Shown: positions 10,587 to 25,500 of the stretch, one piece after another
How positions within the stretch are numbered: position 1 is the stretch's first letter
Layout of the letters: each line of letters opens with the position of its first letter
Assembly: GCA_003864495.1 (NCBI GenBank)
Contig: ML133465.1
Span: 124,001-188,000 of the forward strand
Reading direction: 5' to 3'
Length of the DNA stretch: 64,000 nucleotides
DNA from: Nemopilema nomurai
Taxonomy: Eukaryota; Cnidaria; Scyphozoa; Rhizostomeae; Rhizostomatidae
Program-made: the position numbers and the translations under genes
Notes under the pieces: generated by a model
What the model was told of the DNA's origin: nothing
What the model saw: the letters and a program-made list of their open reading frames with translations, nothing else
Database searches by the model: none

Positions 10587-13500
10587 GTATGTAAGCTTTT
10601 TATGTCTACCCTAGCGCATGAATTTTACACTATCATAATTCTTCTCTGTTGAGGAGGGCGATTTTCAGCCACGAACTTCACTTCTGGAATTTCTTTTATT
10701 TAAATCAGCTTTTTGCACGCAGTAAATCAAGTGTTACTAGCTTTTTTTAATTGAGACCTCTATGTCTATTTCATTGATAGACTTTCTAATACGAAAACGC
10801 ACTCGCACGTCATTATTAAACAAATTAAAGTTTGATTTTAACTTTAGCGTTCTTTCTTACTGGTCACAGACAAAGCTAAATATGAACTCTTCTCGGGGCC
10901 GCTGTTTCTTTGTTTTCTCCTGTAAATGGGTCTCTGTTGAGCTTTCTTTTTTACGATACACACCATTCTTTGTATATGCAAATTATATTTTTGTATGTTT
11001 TCTTTGCAAGTTTTCCTTTTATTGAAATGTTAAGGCCATCAATTCTGAACAGTCTATATATGGATTCTTAAAAAACATATAAAAGTCTTTCATATGGAAA
11101 TCAACACTCCCGGAGGAGCAATCGTGGTGTATCAAAGTCCACTTATTGAAAAAGTAAATATTTCTAAGTCAAATCAAAGCTTTGAGGATCCTAAATAAAA
11201 GGTCTACTTTTTATTTGATGCCTTTAGAACCCATTGCTAAATTGCATTTATTGCTAAATTGGTTTAACTCTATGTATGATACTATGTTTATGCACTCAGA
11301 GTAATTTACAATAAATAGCAACAAAAATTCAATGTATGAAGAGGATACAAACCAAAAAGGTAGTTTGGGTGGTTGTTTTTCAAATTGACAGGCGTTGGGT
11401 AACAAGATTATTCAACTTCTTAGACCTGTTTATCAATGGTCTGTTCCTTTGGAAAATTATGTATGATGCTGTGTACAAACTTGGAAGCATTCTGATACGG
11501 AATGTGCTTGTTTACTACATCGATATACTTGCCATTAAGAATGTTTGTGTCTGTTTTCCAGCTGAGCTTTAATAGATTGACAATTTAATGTTTACAATGA
11601 AATTTTTGCAAACATATGGGAATGACATTTCTTTTCAATGAAAAGAGACTTGTAATCAAGTCTTGTTTAAAGAAAACAAGTTGTATAAACTTATACAATC
11701 TTTAAACAGCTATTTTTTGCCTTTGCTTTCCCAGGGCAACCATAGAAAATATGACAGAAATAAGTTTAAATAATACATCTTCTCTTAAGAATCCTTGGCT
11801 GTTTGTACTTCTTTATTAAAATAATTAAAACATAACTTAGTTTCCCCTTCAAGTAATGGGTTACATAAGAATGTGTTTATAATGCTAAAGTGTGCTAAAG
11901 AAATAATATGTATATTCCTGGTTTCCTGATGAAACAATTGTTCTTTAAATGTTGGGTGAATTTTTTAGTTGCATAACAATGTTTGAAAAAAGGTTTATCA
12001 TTGTGAGTGGACAAGAACGAGAAATGCTATTTGAGGCTGAACCCCTCATTGTTGACAAGTAATTTTTGATTGAAAATGTATGACTATTAGCAGTACCTGT
12101 GGCTGATATACCAATGATGTTTGCAAAAAAATATAAAAGTTGAAGGCTGCTAGCAACAATTTTTGTTTGTAAATGTAGAAAATAAGCTACAAATGATGTT
12201 ATTTTTTTATTGAACTCAGTGTTGAAAATATGAATTCATTTTGATGCTGCATGTTTTTTTCTCAAGATTAATTGATTGTATAATTTTTTATGAACAGCCT
12301 GCTCAGATTATCAAATGCTTTTAATGCTGATGTTTCAGTGAAAGAATAATTCTGCTTTTACTGAACAAAGTTAGGCACTTTCTGTTAGGTAACACCTTGT
12401 CAACTCTGAAGGTCACCTGAAAAATGCATATTAAATTGTTGGTTACAAGAAAAAATTTAAGTAGAACTTCGGTTTCAATTTTCAAGAAACCTTTATATTT
12501 GTAAATGATAGCTTTAATGCAGAGTTTATTAATTAGACTACACTCTTAAGTAATCTTTGACATTTGACATTTTTTGTAGAAAATAGATATCTGCCTTAGT
12601 AAGGTCTATGGAAATAATTAGCTGCTAGAATCCCAATGTTCAAAACTGCAAAATGTCGGATTGTGCTCACAGTTTCATAACTTGACAGTAATATTTATTA
12701 TCAATCAATTGAGCTGTCAAAAATACGTCCACATTTTTTTGGGTTCTAAATTTAGCATTCATAATTAGTTTCTCAAGCCTTTTTGCATTAAAGCAGAAAT
12801 GATAATTTAAAAACTGTCTTGAATAAGTCAAACCTGAAATTAGGTTGAAAAATTATGGAAATTTCAAATATACAGCAAAGCTTCTTAAAGTTTCAAACCA
12901 GATGTGGAAAAATGTTTCAATAATGTGTTGTGTTTTTACGCAACATATTTTATAAATAAACTGCTTTTTAAATAGCTTTTAAGTATTTTTAAATTATACA
13001 TTCAGGTCTCGTGAAACCATTGCTTCTTAAAAATTTTCATATAAGCATGGTCGTATGTTTTGCGCTGCATTTTCTAAAGAGAATTGATAGTCTCAAATCA
13101 CTTCTTCAACTTCAACTTTGACCTTTTGGACATCTCTATTTGTAGAAATTTGAAACTGGAGAGTTAGAAAAAGACAAGCTGGAAACAGGTTCCAAGGATG
13201 TAGATGAAAAGAATGATGAAACATTTGGTGCTGGTATAATAGGTATGCTTTTTTGCCATAAAATTTGGCAAAATAATTAGATGATTAACCATAACATATA
13301 TAAGATTTTGATATTTCAAAGCAAGGTAAAGTCAAATGGTAGTGTTGTATGTGTTGATGGAAATTCTTTCTTACACTGGTAGGTATATTAATTTAATCTA
13401 TTTGCAAACATCAATCCTTAAGCAAATTCTATTGCTTTTGGTCAGAAGTGTATTTGTTAATTTTGTAAATGTGTGTGTACTGGTTGAAAATTATCATTAG

Positions 13501-16500
13501 TGGGCATTGATAGCTTGTATTCTACTTTCACCTACCTGAGTTGTAACTGTGAGAGTTTTATTGTCATGTGCAATTTTATCAAATTGATGCAAAATTATGT
13601 ATAGTTTTTTAAGTTATATATATATATATAGCTTTCGATGTTGTATTACAGTTGCTAGTCCAATAAAGGGCACCACTGAAGGAAGCGATGCTTCAAAAAG
13701 ACGTGTAGGGGGCATGTCAATTAAGGAAATATTGACCCAAGAATACAAGAAATCAACAGAAATAGTCAATTTGGAAGAGGAGCTAGAAGAAGAGGTATCC
13801 CATTAACTTTGATTGACCTTATCTGTGCTCCCTCTAAAAAGTTCATGTATCCACTTTTGTGTTTTTGATATCATAAGTTAGTTTTTGAGTCATCAACCTC
13901 TATATGATATTTGCAAGTGTTTGATGTGCATACTGCTCTTTCTTTGAAAAAATCCTACCTGTATCAATATATAGAAAGTTTACTGATTCTTACCTACATG
14001 AATAGTTTATAGTTCAATTTCCATACCTGATAAATTTCAGGCCTTTGGAATAATTCAAGATATCTTTCTACTCCGCTAATAGATGATCTACATATCTTAT
14101 GAATTTGGCTTGATTTAAGGAAATTATTGAAAAGAGTATCTCACAACTTGGTTTGGATGATGATGTGGATGACAAGAAGCAGAATGCAAATGTGCCATTA
14201 GATAATGATGACAATTCTGGCTGGGTAATTCCACCACAAGGTACACCTGAGAGAGCATCTCTTGATACCCCAAGTCTAATTCAGGAGATAGTAAGTTCCA
14301 TTCTCTTCTTATTATTATTGTCTTCTTATTAAAATCTCTTATTATTTTCGTCTTTTTATCCCTCTAAATAATTGTTTTGGAAACAGATTTACTTTCTTCC
14401 CCCTGACCTAGAGCTTTGCAGCAATGAAGTGGTAAAATAACCCAGATTGACTTTTCATTTTGTAATTTTTTAAGGTATATGTTCATAAAATCTGAATTGT
14501 TTCATCAAAAACTCTTATGGCATTGATTCATGAAAAATTTATCTATCAGCTAATTTAATGCTGAATCACTCTATCTCTCACTTTAGTCAAGTTTAAGAAT
14601 GTAAATGTTTGTCATTGAATTTTGAACGAATATTGATATTTTTACCCTTTTTTTTTTCTAACCTGATTGCTTTGTTTTTTATCAGCTGTCACCTGATCGA
14701 AGAGGTATATGGACATCTCCAGATCGTTCTAATGATGAGTCATCGCCTGCACGAAACTCAAAGCAGGTCAGTCCCTATCTTCTACAGTGAAAGGACATTG
14801 CATAGGGAGAAGGCGGGACATTTTGGCTTATTTGTGCCCCAATACTGAATGATCATCCAATCTTGATTATTTAATTTTTTCCTAACTAAACCCTGTATTA
14901 TTACTTCAGCTCTAAAGCAAGGCATTTTCTGAATTCACTGCAGTAAACAACCGCCTTTATGTCTCCCTTACAAAAAGCCCGGTCTTTAGAAGTTTTGAAT
15001 GAGGTAGCAAGATCGAGAGCCATCTTTTTGATTTATTCCTTTGCCCTGGGTGTCAGTTCTCTGTAGGTATATATCTGTTGTTTGAAAACGGAATTTGTTT
15101 TGGAAGGCTAGAAAATGTGAGCTATAAACGTCTCTCACGTAACACTGTCAGAACATTTGCTACAAAAGTCTTCGATATAACACCAAAGTAGATGGCAGGT
15201 TTAAAAAACATCTGTTTATCGCCTGACCTGTCTTTTTAAGTCTTTGGTTAATAACCGTTGTGCATTGTGTACAATCATGGTTGCTTTTTGCATTGCAGCC
15301 TGAATTGCTAAAACAATTGTTTAGCTCTGCCAGTCGCAAGAACATACCTGGTAAGCGAGAAGAAGCCCCCCCTGCCTATTCTGTAGAAGCAATCAAAGCC
15401 GAAGAGCTAGAGAAGGGTCTAGCAAACAAGGAAAACAAGTTTCAAGGTAAGTTACTTTGTTTTTCTCGTATGTAGAACGTTTTCTCGTCTAGGCAAGCAT
15501 TCAACTATAAGGAATCATTTTTATATTCTCATTCAGAACTTTCGGGATTGCCGAAAACCCTTCCCATCTTTCCTGATTCACAATTTTTCCAAAATCCATT
15601 TACCATGGTCTTTTAGCTTTATAATAACCTACCCCCTTTCCAAAGTTTTACACCAATGTCTTCTTTCAACGAGAGTGATGAGCAGAGCCTCGCTAATTCA
15701 GAAGAAGGAATTTATATTGAATTATGGTTTAAAAATGAAGCCTTTTTCGTTTAAGCCTCGTCAACTCCTACTATCATCGAAAGGTAAGCATTTACATTTT
15801 TCTATTTTCATTTTCCCAATTTATATTACAATTCAGTGTTGTTATTGAGAGAGTTTATGGTCCCTCGTTCATTATGGCAATTTACATTTTTCCTTAATTT
15901 GTTAGCCCATTTTTTTTAACTTAAGGCAATTTGAATTGTTTAATTTAATTAACAATCAACTAATTGATTTTAACCTGAAATATTTTCGCTCAGTGATTTA
16001 TAGAGAGATTTTTGATATTTTCTCTGAGCTTACCTCTACGTTTCCTGTTACTGGCAAATATATTCTGTATAATATATGTTATATTAATAATAGTTATTAC
16101 ATATATGTATTACATATGTATGATAGTTATTGATGCTGATATTGTATGTTAACGTTGAATCTCAACCGTCATGTCTTTCAATTTTCAGGCGAGTGCCAAA
16201 AACACCAGGTCCCCCACCGGGGTTTCCTTTCCCAATGGGAACCCCACCTTCTGGAATACCGTGGATGACCCCACCTGGAATAGTAAGCCATCTTTATTAA
16301 CAATTAAAGCCCTCGATTTCGTTTCATTAGATTTCTAATTTTGCTAGTTTATATCATTGGCAGTACAGGATGTTTCTCAGTTAAGCAATGCGATTTTTCT
16401 GTTGTATAAACATGGCCAATCCAGAGCGGTTATCATTAGACATTTATTTTGTAAGTTAAAGCTCAAAAGATTTTAGAAATTGGATCGATTATTCATATTT

Positions 16501-19500
16501 TATTGTGACCCAAGTTTGACCCCGGGAAAACATGCCTTTCATGTTCCTTACTGACCGGTCAAAGCCTGGGAAATTACAAAGTCAAAGATGTAGCCCCTCC
16601 TTTCTTTTTAAGTGTCCACCATGATGTCAGGTCTCCTTGCCTGAATTTCTTTATTTCTTCTATTCAATTTGGTTTGTGTTCATGCCATTTATTTCTGCAT
16701 ACCAAGACATGTAGGTGGCAGAAATCCCAATGCGGGGCCTTCGCTACACAATCATCCCCACGTTTGTACTCTCTCTGAGTCAATTTAGGGCATCCATTAA
16801 CTTTGTGGCTAACCGTTTTCTCTTTCTGTTTATTCATTTTACACTTTATATCCTCGTGCGTCTTGTCAATGCCTTAATTGTAGATGTTCGAAATTACAAA
16901 GGAAAAGGTTGTCCTTTAAAAAACTCATATTTTGCTGCTAAGTCAACAGAATTGGCGAACTTTAGTTCTTCTTGCTTAAATAATGTGGTCTTATTTGAAA
17001 TGGATTTGGTGACGTTTTTTGTATGTGATGGTTTACCGTTAGGTATGCAATTGTTTTCAAACCATGATTGCATCCTTCTTTGCAGCTTCCAATGCCTCAT
17101 ATGATGCTGGCCAATCAAATGCAGCAAATGCTGGCAAATTCGCCATACATGGGAATGCCAAGGGGTATGCCCCCAATGCATGGAATGCCAAGACTGCAGC
17201 ACCATACACCAAGTAAGCATCCCTCCCTCGTGACTTTTCAAGACATTGCACGAGAGTTGCTCACTTCTGTTAGCTTTTCTCGTTTCTCGAGACGGTTTTA
17301 CAGCTCGGCTCCTCCAAAATATTTGTGAGTTGCATTGGACCATTAATGCTTACTTTAAAACTTTGTCTAAATCCTTATTAGAATATTGCAATTTTATCTA
17401 ATAGTCCAGAGATGAAGATAGTTTTCAGGCATCAAATTTGTCCAAGCGGGATTCAAAAGCAGGTTGCAATATTTATGATGAATCTATTCAGTGCTACCCA
17501 TCTAAAACCTCACCTTCTATTCGATAGATATAAATTGGTACCGGGTATCAGGTGTTTTAGTGCTCGAAGTAGACACCAGTTTGCACTACAAAAATAAACT
17601 TGTTAAACTAATTTTGCGATCCCTTAGAATGCACGAATAAACCATTCTTAGAACTATACTTGATGCTTGCAAACCCATTGCAAGTCAAAGGAAAGAGACA
17701 TGGAAAGATAGGTGCTGTTTTGCCTCAAGGAAGGTAGCTTGGGTCATTTTCTAGGTGATTCGAGCCGTAAAGAATGCTAGAGAATTTAGTTAAGCAGATG
17801 GAATTTGAAAAACAACACTGTCCTTTGCCTAGAGAATGGACTGGCAAATGTTTTGAACAGCCAGTTGTGCGTTTTGCCACTCCGAATGCAGAAAGCTGTT
17901 TTTGAAGGGTGAACTAGCATAAGCAAAAACTGATAGAAACACTAACTGGGTCAGTAAAGAATGGGCGGGCGTGCCTCAGGAAGAAGAGAGTTAAGTATGG
18001 AAGAGAAATAAGTGGACGTAATGTGTGATTTTTTCTGCGTATTAGAGTGTTGGAATTAGTAATGGAAACATAAACGTGAAGCAAACTAGAGCATTAACAC
18101 ATTTTAAATGTTTTTCACTATCTGTCAACAATGGTCCAATCCTGTAAAGGCAAGTGGAAAAGTTTCATAGTGATCAAATTAAACGTTGAACCAAGAGTGG
18201 TGGGAATGAGACAGAAATGCTGCAATATCCTTAGGAGCTGCATTTGCTGCAGTGTTTTCCCTAGGAGTCTGCCAAACCCGAAGGCTTCAACATGCAGCTC
18301 GTTAAGCAATGGATGTCTGTTCGTAACGACAATGTTTTTGTACTGCTCGTGTGGATCGTCCTCAAACATCCTACGTCTATGACGTCACATTCAGGAACCT
18401 GAGCAGTTTCTTGATTATCTTTGTTATCAGCAAGTAGACTGGGACGTTGTAGCTGTGCAAATACTAGGACTAACAAACTACTGCCTACTGATTTGCAAGG
18501 TCAATGTCACAGGTAGAAAGATAACATGCCTGGAAGCATTGGGATTTATAGATCAGTTCTCTTCCCCCATAGAAGGCTATGTTCAAAGACGGGTATAATA
18601 GTCATTTTGCTCACTCTTAAGTACCTTATTCCTCAAAAAGCTTGTTCCAGAAATAGAGCCTATAGAGTATTCGTTCGCATTTATTCGCGCCGTGACAAAG
18701 CGTGTTGATAGAAAAATCACAGTGTCAACCAGTCAGGAAATTCGCCAGTTGCCCAAAATGTAGACTAAACATTATAGTTAGACAAACGTTAAAAGCAATA
18801 AAGAACTAGCAAAGGCATTGCATAATGATTTCAAATCAGAAAAAGCCTTTTGAGGTTACTTCACAGACTCTACATTTGAAAAGGCTAGAATGGATTCCAT
18901 TAATGAAATAACGAGCAAGAAAGGTTCAAACGCCAATTGCTTAGTTTTCGAAGTTCTACTGTTCGTTATAATGTTATGTAGAAATATCTTGCTCTGGTAG
19001 TGTAGTATTTTTGAAAAATCTTTGCTAGGCTTCAAATATATAGTTTTCACCTTCTGATTTTCAACACAAAAGATGGTCCGTACGAGGTCAAAAGACTTAA
19101 ACCTTCATTTAAATTTCCTCCAGCGTGCTGCCTTTCCTCCAGCGTTCTGCCTTTCTACTGTTCTAGCAAGATCTTTTAAGTGTCTGCACACAGGCTAGGG
19201 ACTATTTGATCATTATCAAATTTGTGGGAATACGTAACTAAGGTGAGAGCTTAAAACGAAATCTTAAAATAACTTTAATGAGGTAAGGAAATTCGCTAAA
19301 ATCACCTTTCGATGTGATAGAGGAAAGTTTCCTGGACATCAATCCTTGATCCTCTTTTTTGTTAAGGTTATCTTGATGAACTGCAAGATATGGTTTTAGC
19401 TATTCTTTCTCTCATGAAGAAAAGGTAAATCGAAGAACATATGCGGGATATTGTCTTGCTGGAGGATTATCGATGAAAATGAGACCATTTCAAAAGCAAG

Positions 19501-22500
19501 GCAAAGCTATTGCTATCTGTGTGGTCTGTATATGATAAGGAGCACTATGTCTTGAGGCTTAAAGAAAAGCCTAAAGTTGAATGCTGAAAACCCCCTGGAT
19601 CAAACAAAACTACTTAAACCTTTGCATAGAATGAATCTGATTGACGGAGATTTTAACCTTCATTTGAAAAGGCTAGGATGGATCCCATTAATGAAATAAC
19701 GAGCAAGAAAGGTTCAAACGCCAATTGGCTAGCTTTCGAAGTTCTACTGTTCGTTACAATGTTATGTAGAAATATACTAGCAAAGACAGAGGAGTTTTTG
19801 TAGCGTGCCTTTAAACATATCTTCAATCACGAATCATGAATAATGGAGCTATAGATGCTTGATGTATTGAAATGCATTAACATATTGTACTCAGCTCAAT
19901 TTTTCTTTCAACATCTCAACAAGGCCTAAAAGAAACTGAATTTGTCATTTGAAAGAAGTCGTTATTCGACGTTTCCCCTCAGCACCATCTGTACGACTTT
20001 GGACGAATATTCAATCTTTGGAAAGTAGATTTGCGCTGATATGGAAACTAGTCTCGAACAATTTGTGTAGACTGTTAATAGGACGGTGAATAACATTGCA
20101 TGGTTAAGGTTAGATGGAGTAGCCGGCGGAATATTTTGTATGCCAATGAAAAATGCACTGTCGTAGAACGCTATCTTAAAGTGTGTCGGCGACATGACGA
20201 TAATCTACCCAGTATCAAATTGATTAAAGTACAAGGCTTTGTGAAAGGGAGCAAGAGAGCCAGAGAAAAACTGTAAAGTTTGTGGTTAATTGCCTTGAAA
20301 ATGGCTTGACGTAGAGAATTTCACATTTTTCTATTGATATTTATGTGTAGAAGCGATATTGCGCTGGAAAATATTGAATTTCTTTAAATTTTGTTCTGCC
20401 TACTGTATGGTCTTATTTTGGAAAAAAAATATTCTGGAGTTGATAGTATGCCTGGAGATGTTTTCTAAAAGCATCTTGTTTTTGGTTAAAAGTATCCTAC
20501 TGCCATTCTTCAGCCAACCAACGAGTCAATCAATTAATCATCAGTCTATGAGAAGATCCATCATTCAATCTTACAAAATCTGTGTAATTCTGCAATTGTT
20601 TTCGTCAATTTCAGCTTTTGTTTACTTTCCAAGCTTGCATTATTACCGTCTTAAATTTCTTACCTTACTTTACATCTATAATCCAGAATACTTCGAGAGT
20701 GGGAATCCCATGCAAAGAGGAAGGTACCACAGGGATCTGAGGCAGCGAAGGATGGAGCCAGATGGCAATACGCGGTACCAGGGACGTTACCAGAATAGGT
20801 ATCAGCAAAATTCGAGCAGCTACGAGAACCAGAATGATGACTTTGTTCAGCTTCCTCCCTCGGAATTGATGACCTCCAGAGAGAAGAAATGGCTTGTGAA
20901 GCTTCAGCTGATGATCTTGATCTCAGAAGACATAGATAATAAGGAGTACTACTATGTTGTGAGTTTATTTTGTCAATCAAGTTTTTGAAGTGTTTGAACG
21001 CTAAGAAGAATTTGACAGTTATACTGATGCATATTACAAGGGCAAAGGGAGGGGTTGCGCGAAGTAAGGGAGGTTATAGACACCTGGTCATGGGAGCATA
21101 CAAGTGTAAGTGTGTTGTCTGGGATTCTTATGTCTTGTCATCATTTACAGAATTTTTACTCGATTTCTGACGGAGTACCTTGTTCAAGCCGCGAGTATTG
21201 CTTGTGATGAGGTACTGAAATTGGATTTAAAGATGCTTCTGGGATGAAAATTTGAACTGTGGGAAAATCTATTTTTAATCTGATATTTAACATTATAATT
21301 ACATTTTGATTCATTTCTGCTTGATTGTGAAAAAAGAATAATTTTGATTATTTCGTTCATTGATCGGAAGAAAGGACGTTTCCTGTTGCATTTTGCTTGG
21401 AATGTTTTTTCTAGAACTACATGAGCAAAAAAGCTGCTGAAATGGAAGCAAAGGATAGCGACGAAGAAAAGCTGAAAAAGGACACAGAAAAGGATAACTT
21501 CAATAAATTACTCGACATTGTTGAGCAGAAAAAAGAGGAAAGAAAATATCGTCCTGGTATTGTGAATTTTTCGATTTTTGCTTAAACTTTGTTGCTTCTT
21601 ATCACGTTGAGAATTAACTATGACCCTAACTGTAATTCAGTTCACAATCTAATCACGCTTCTGAATATAGAAACGATCAGCTTTCTATTTAAAAAAAACC
21701 AAGCTTTAATTTTTCTCTCGCTGTGGAAAAGGTGCCGCAAGTAACTAAATTTGTAATTGTGAAAGATCTTTGCTTCAACCCAAATTTAATGAATTCTGTA
21801 GATGCGCTTATTCAACAATTCATCTACAATTGCTTGAATCATAGTTTCTTGGCGACAGATTTGTCATCCTTTTTGCGAGACATGCAGGGTCTCAATCAAG
21901 ATATTGGCCATGACCCGCGAGAAACACGTGGTGAATTTAGAGGAAAACCTGTTATAAAGTGCCTGTGTGTAATGGTCGGAAGCCAAGCAACTTGTTAACA
22001 GTAATGAACATGTGAAGTAAAAAGTGATTTCGGCATTGACTTGGAGATTATTGTCATTAACATCATTGTCAGTTCCTTTAAGCCTTCCTTTCCATGACCC
22101 AGTTAACACTGTGTTCTGTCGCTTTTTGTTCTGTCACAAAAAGAGTTCCATAGGATTGTGTCCCACTTGCAAGTGGTACAGTGTCAGTTTAAGTAAGCTA
22201 TACGGTACCCTTCTGCATTTGATGCGAAACAAAGGCATTCTTGTGCTTGCACTTGAACTTTTTAAGCACAGCTCACAACAACAACAACAACATTTGCCAG
22301 TGGAAGTATCCAAAGTCCTTTTAAACGGATCATTAAATTCGCGTCGGAGCTATTTGTGACGCTTAAGAAGTTTTAACAGAAAATTAATGTGGAGAAAATC
22401 TAATTTTTTCCGCGACCCAGACTTGCAAAATACTTTGACGTCAACAGGATAATCGTATTCATTGTCCATTGAGACGACATGTCCATTGAAATCATAGTCA

Positions 22501-25500
22501 TAACATGTCTCTGTCAACGTTCCCATCAAAGCTGCACCAAACTGTATACCATTCATGTCACATAATCGCCCAAGTGGATATCAGTGTATCTTACATTGAC
22601 CCGGCGTACCTCTTCCTTACGTCTGTACCAGCAGTGGCACTGGCACTCACCTTTCCTGTCCCAGTCATGGTCAGTTTTCTGCTTCAGTTCTCGATACCCC
22701 AGTAGCTTTCACAAGCATTGCCATCATTCTGGTGTATTCAAAGTCGTACACTCTTACCCTAGCCACCTTCGAGGGATCCCTAGGCAAGCTCACAGTCTCA
22801 ACAGTGCATCACCCGCGACAAGTTGTTGACGTTCAGCTCAAAGAGAATGATGAAGAAGATCCCGTATGTCATGCTTTGTAGCTGCCCCATAGATGCAGCA
22901 TTTTGTAGTTGTATTATTGGGAACAAGTGGTCAAAAAAAGTCTGTTTATTTAATTATCAAATTTCAACAAGACCTCAAGCGGAGAATGGACACATGACTG
23001 CAAGTTTGCTTCACCATGTGGAAATAAAACCCAGACAACAGCCGTTCTTGGTCAGCTTTTAGAGCCATTACTTCGCAAATATACACGAGATCTATATAAC
23101 ATGTCTCAGTATTTCTTTATTTGTGTAGTCCATGTGTCCTTAGGTATGGCTCTGGCCGGTGCTAAGGCCTTTTGGTATAGGAAATCTCTCTTCCTCTCTT
23201 TAAATAGTTAGCGTTTAGCCCCTTTTCTATTCACTGAATTCCTTCTAATCAAGACTGCGCGACTTATACGCTTTCCTGTTTTTTAAGACGAAGTCAAGAA
23301 CTTCAGAGGGAATGAAGCGAAGGTTCAACATTTACGGAAGCATCGAAAAAGTAAGTAGATAACGTATTTTGATTTGCCTGGAATACCTTTTGAAGAAGCA
23401 GAGAAAGAACTAGAATCATCTTCGCAGTTTATCTGAAGCAAAACTGCATATGGGAAAATATGTTCGCTTTGTTATCGTTGATCTATCATGAATTGTATTT
23501 AGATGACTAGCTAGACCTGCCAGTTTTAGCCAACGTAAGTACTCAAAGGGAATCGACCAATTGGAAAGTTGTTTAAAGTCGCATTCACGTGCTTTACTTA
23601 ATCTTGTCTAGGGACTGACACGTAATAAAAGTGGATGATAATTACTTTTAATGATGTGCAACTGGGTGTGTTGGAACTGAATATAGCCGTTTTCGCTTGT
23701 CGACTCTTTTTGTTTTGTTTGGAAGCGCCCGGTGGAAAATTGAATTTCCGCTGCAGTGTTTGGACGTTGGAGCATGAATTCGAGCATGAAACAAATACCC
23801 ACCATCCATTACAAAAATACCTCTGTTCACTGCCCTCTGAAATTAGAAACCCTGCAACGGAATTTACAACACAAACGCGCAAAAACTTATGCATTGCAGC
23901 GAAGGGAAGACTTTTAGCTTAACATTCATTGAATTTTATTACTTTATTAAACTTATAGCTTATACATTGTGAATATTTTGATTCTTACACTGCAAAAACT
24001 TTTAATTCAAGCATCTGTGATGTAGGTTTTGGTGGCCAGGTGAAGAACCACTCTGTGGAGATACATGCCTTGATTTCATTATTATTATTAATTATTATTA
24101 ATTATTATTAATTGTTATGATTATTACCTCTATTCATCGCTTTCTAAATTTTCGGAGAAGGACGACAGTACAACTTGTGTTTTCATTTTAGGCCTATGAT
24201 ATTGTGTTGGAGATCGAAGATATCGAGCGTAGGCTATTGGATGTACCGGATATCGAGAAGTATTTTTTGCTTTCTGAGAATTTCGATCTGTGCACATGTG
24301 TAATAGAAAGTGACATGTAATGCGATTCTACAGCCAAGGTGATGCTGGTTTTTGTGACCAATACCTTGATTATGTGACGGTGGCATTCCCTATTATTAGA
24401 AACAATCTAACCCTTTATGACATTATGAAGAAGAATATATTGTAGCAAAGGCCAGACTGTGCTGATATTACACTTTGTTCAATTTGACCTTTTGCATCAG
24501 ATCCTTCAAAAGAGATTAATATTGGATTGCCCCAAATACCATGGCTCCATTGGACAGTATGCGAGAATAATAATAATAATAATAAAAATAATGATAAAAA
24601 TAATAATAATAATAATAAAATAATAATAATAATAATAATAATAAAAATCGAACACATTATGCACATTATGCGAGAACATTTGTCGAATTATACCTCAGCA
24701 CATTTTCAGACGATGCCAAAATTTGAAGGGAAATTGAGATTTTGTTCCAAAATATTCAATTCAGGGCAGCTGACGATACTTTCTTCCTTCGTTTGTTATT
24801 TGTAAACATGGAACAATATGTGATTTTACATGAATAAAAAATCCTTCTTCGGGACGGCTAGGCTTCCTGATTTTGTCATCCATTAATCCCAGACGGTGTG
24901 TCGAGAAATTTTAAGATACCAAACAGCAGCTAGAACAACGCTGTTGAACTTCTTATTTGTGTGCGGCTTAGAAACCCAAATTTGGTTTTCCTGCGTTTTG
25001 TTTTTTGCGTTGATGTGGGTTTTCTGGCTGTAATGTTTCTGCTTCCACAAAAACCAAAGACACTAATCTGAAGAAAATGCTGGGATATATCGACTCATGA
25101 AGCACGTTCCCTCACCCCAACTAATGCGTTGGCAGTCAATATATTTAGTTTTGGTTGTTCATGCTCTGTTATATGTAGGCAACTATATTGTTTCCTTGGA
25201 ATTAGAAGGAAAGATTTTAAAAGTGTAGGGAGACCTTATAAAACGTTATTTTAAATATGTGACATTTGACCAGAAAGAGCAGATTTGAACTTGTTATCTT
25301 ATAGGCTAATTTCCTTTAAATTTCCTTTCCTTTATTCCAGCAACGAACTGATCCCAAAAAGAACTTTGAAAGCGGATGCCCTCTTCAACACACTGAGATT
25401 ATCTCTCACTGATTGGCAAAAGTACGTCTGGCTTCTCAATATTGACTTCCGTGGCCTAAGTATATTTACTTTCATTTTCCGATGTTGTTTAAATTTATAT

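Larger units (their letters stand above)
17213..20686 (+). other. PATL1 intron 9 (3.5 kb) with a 115-bp direct repeat
   Basis: The flanking phases (1 and 1) match, so no missing exon is required. The only structure I see is the direct repeat listed below and some unrecognised open reading frames on both strands. Confidence 0.7.

Noticed and set aside
16715..17104. Plus-strand frame of 129 codons running into PATL1 exon 9
   Set aside because: It is in a different frame from the conserved Pat1 reading and consists mostly of hydrophobic AT-rich translation.
18118..18476. Overlapping minus- and plus-strand frames in PATL1 intron 9
   Set aside because: They look mildly coding (HPLLNELHVEAFGFG on the minus strand) but no family, splice context or start is convincing. 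Possibly a degraded element.
20660..20980. Minus-strand frame opposite PATL1 exon 10
   Set aside because: It is the antisense shadow of a conserved exon.
22700..22762. Alternative upstream acceptor for PATL1 exon 12 near 22711
   Set aside because: It keeps phase but inserts a hydrophobic stretch absent from Pat1 proteins. The acceptor at 22762 gives RKYRPATFEGSLG, which fits the family.
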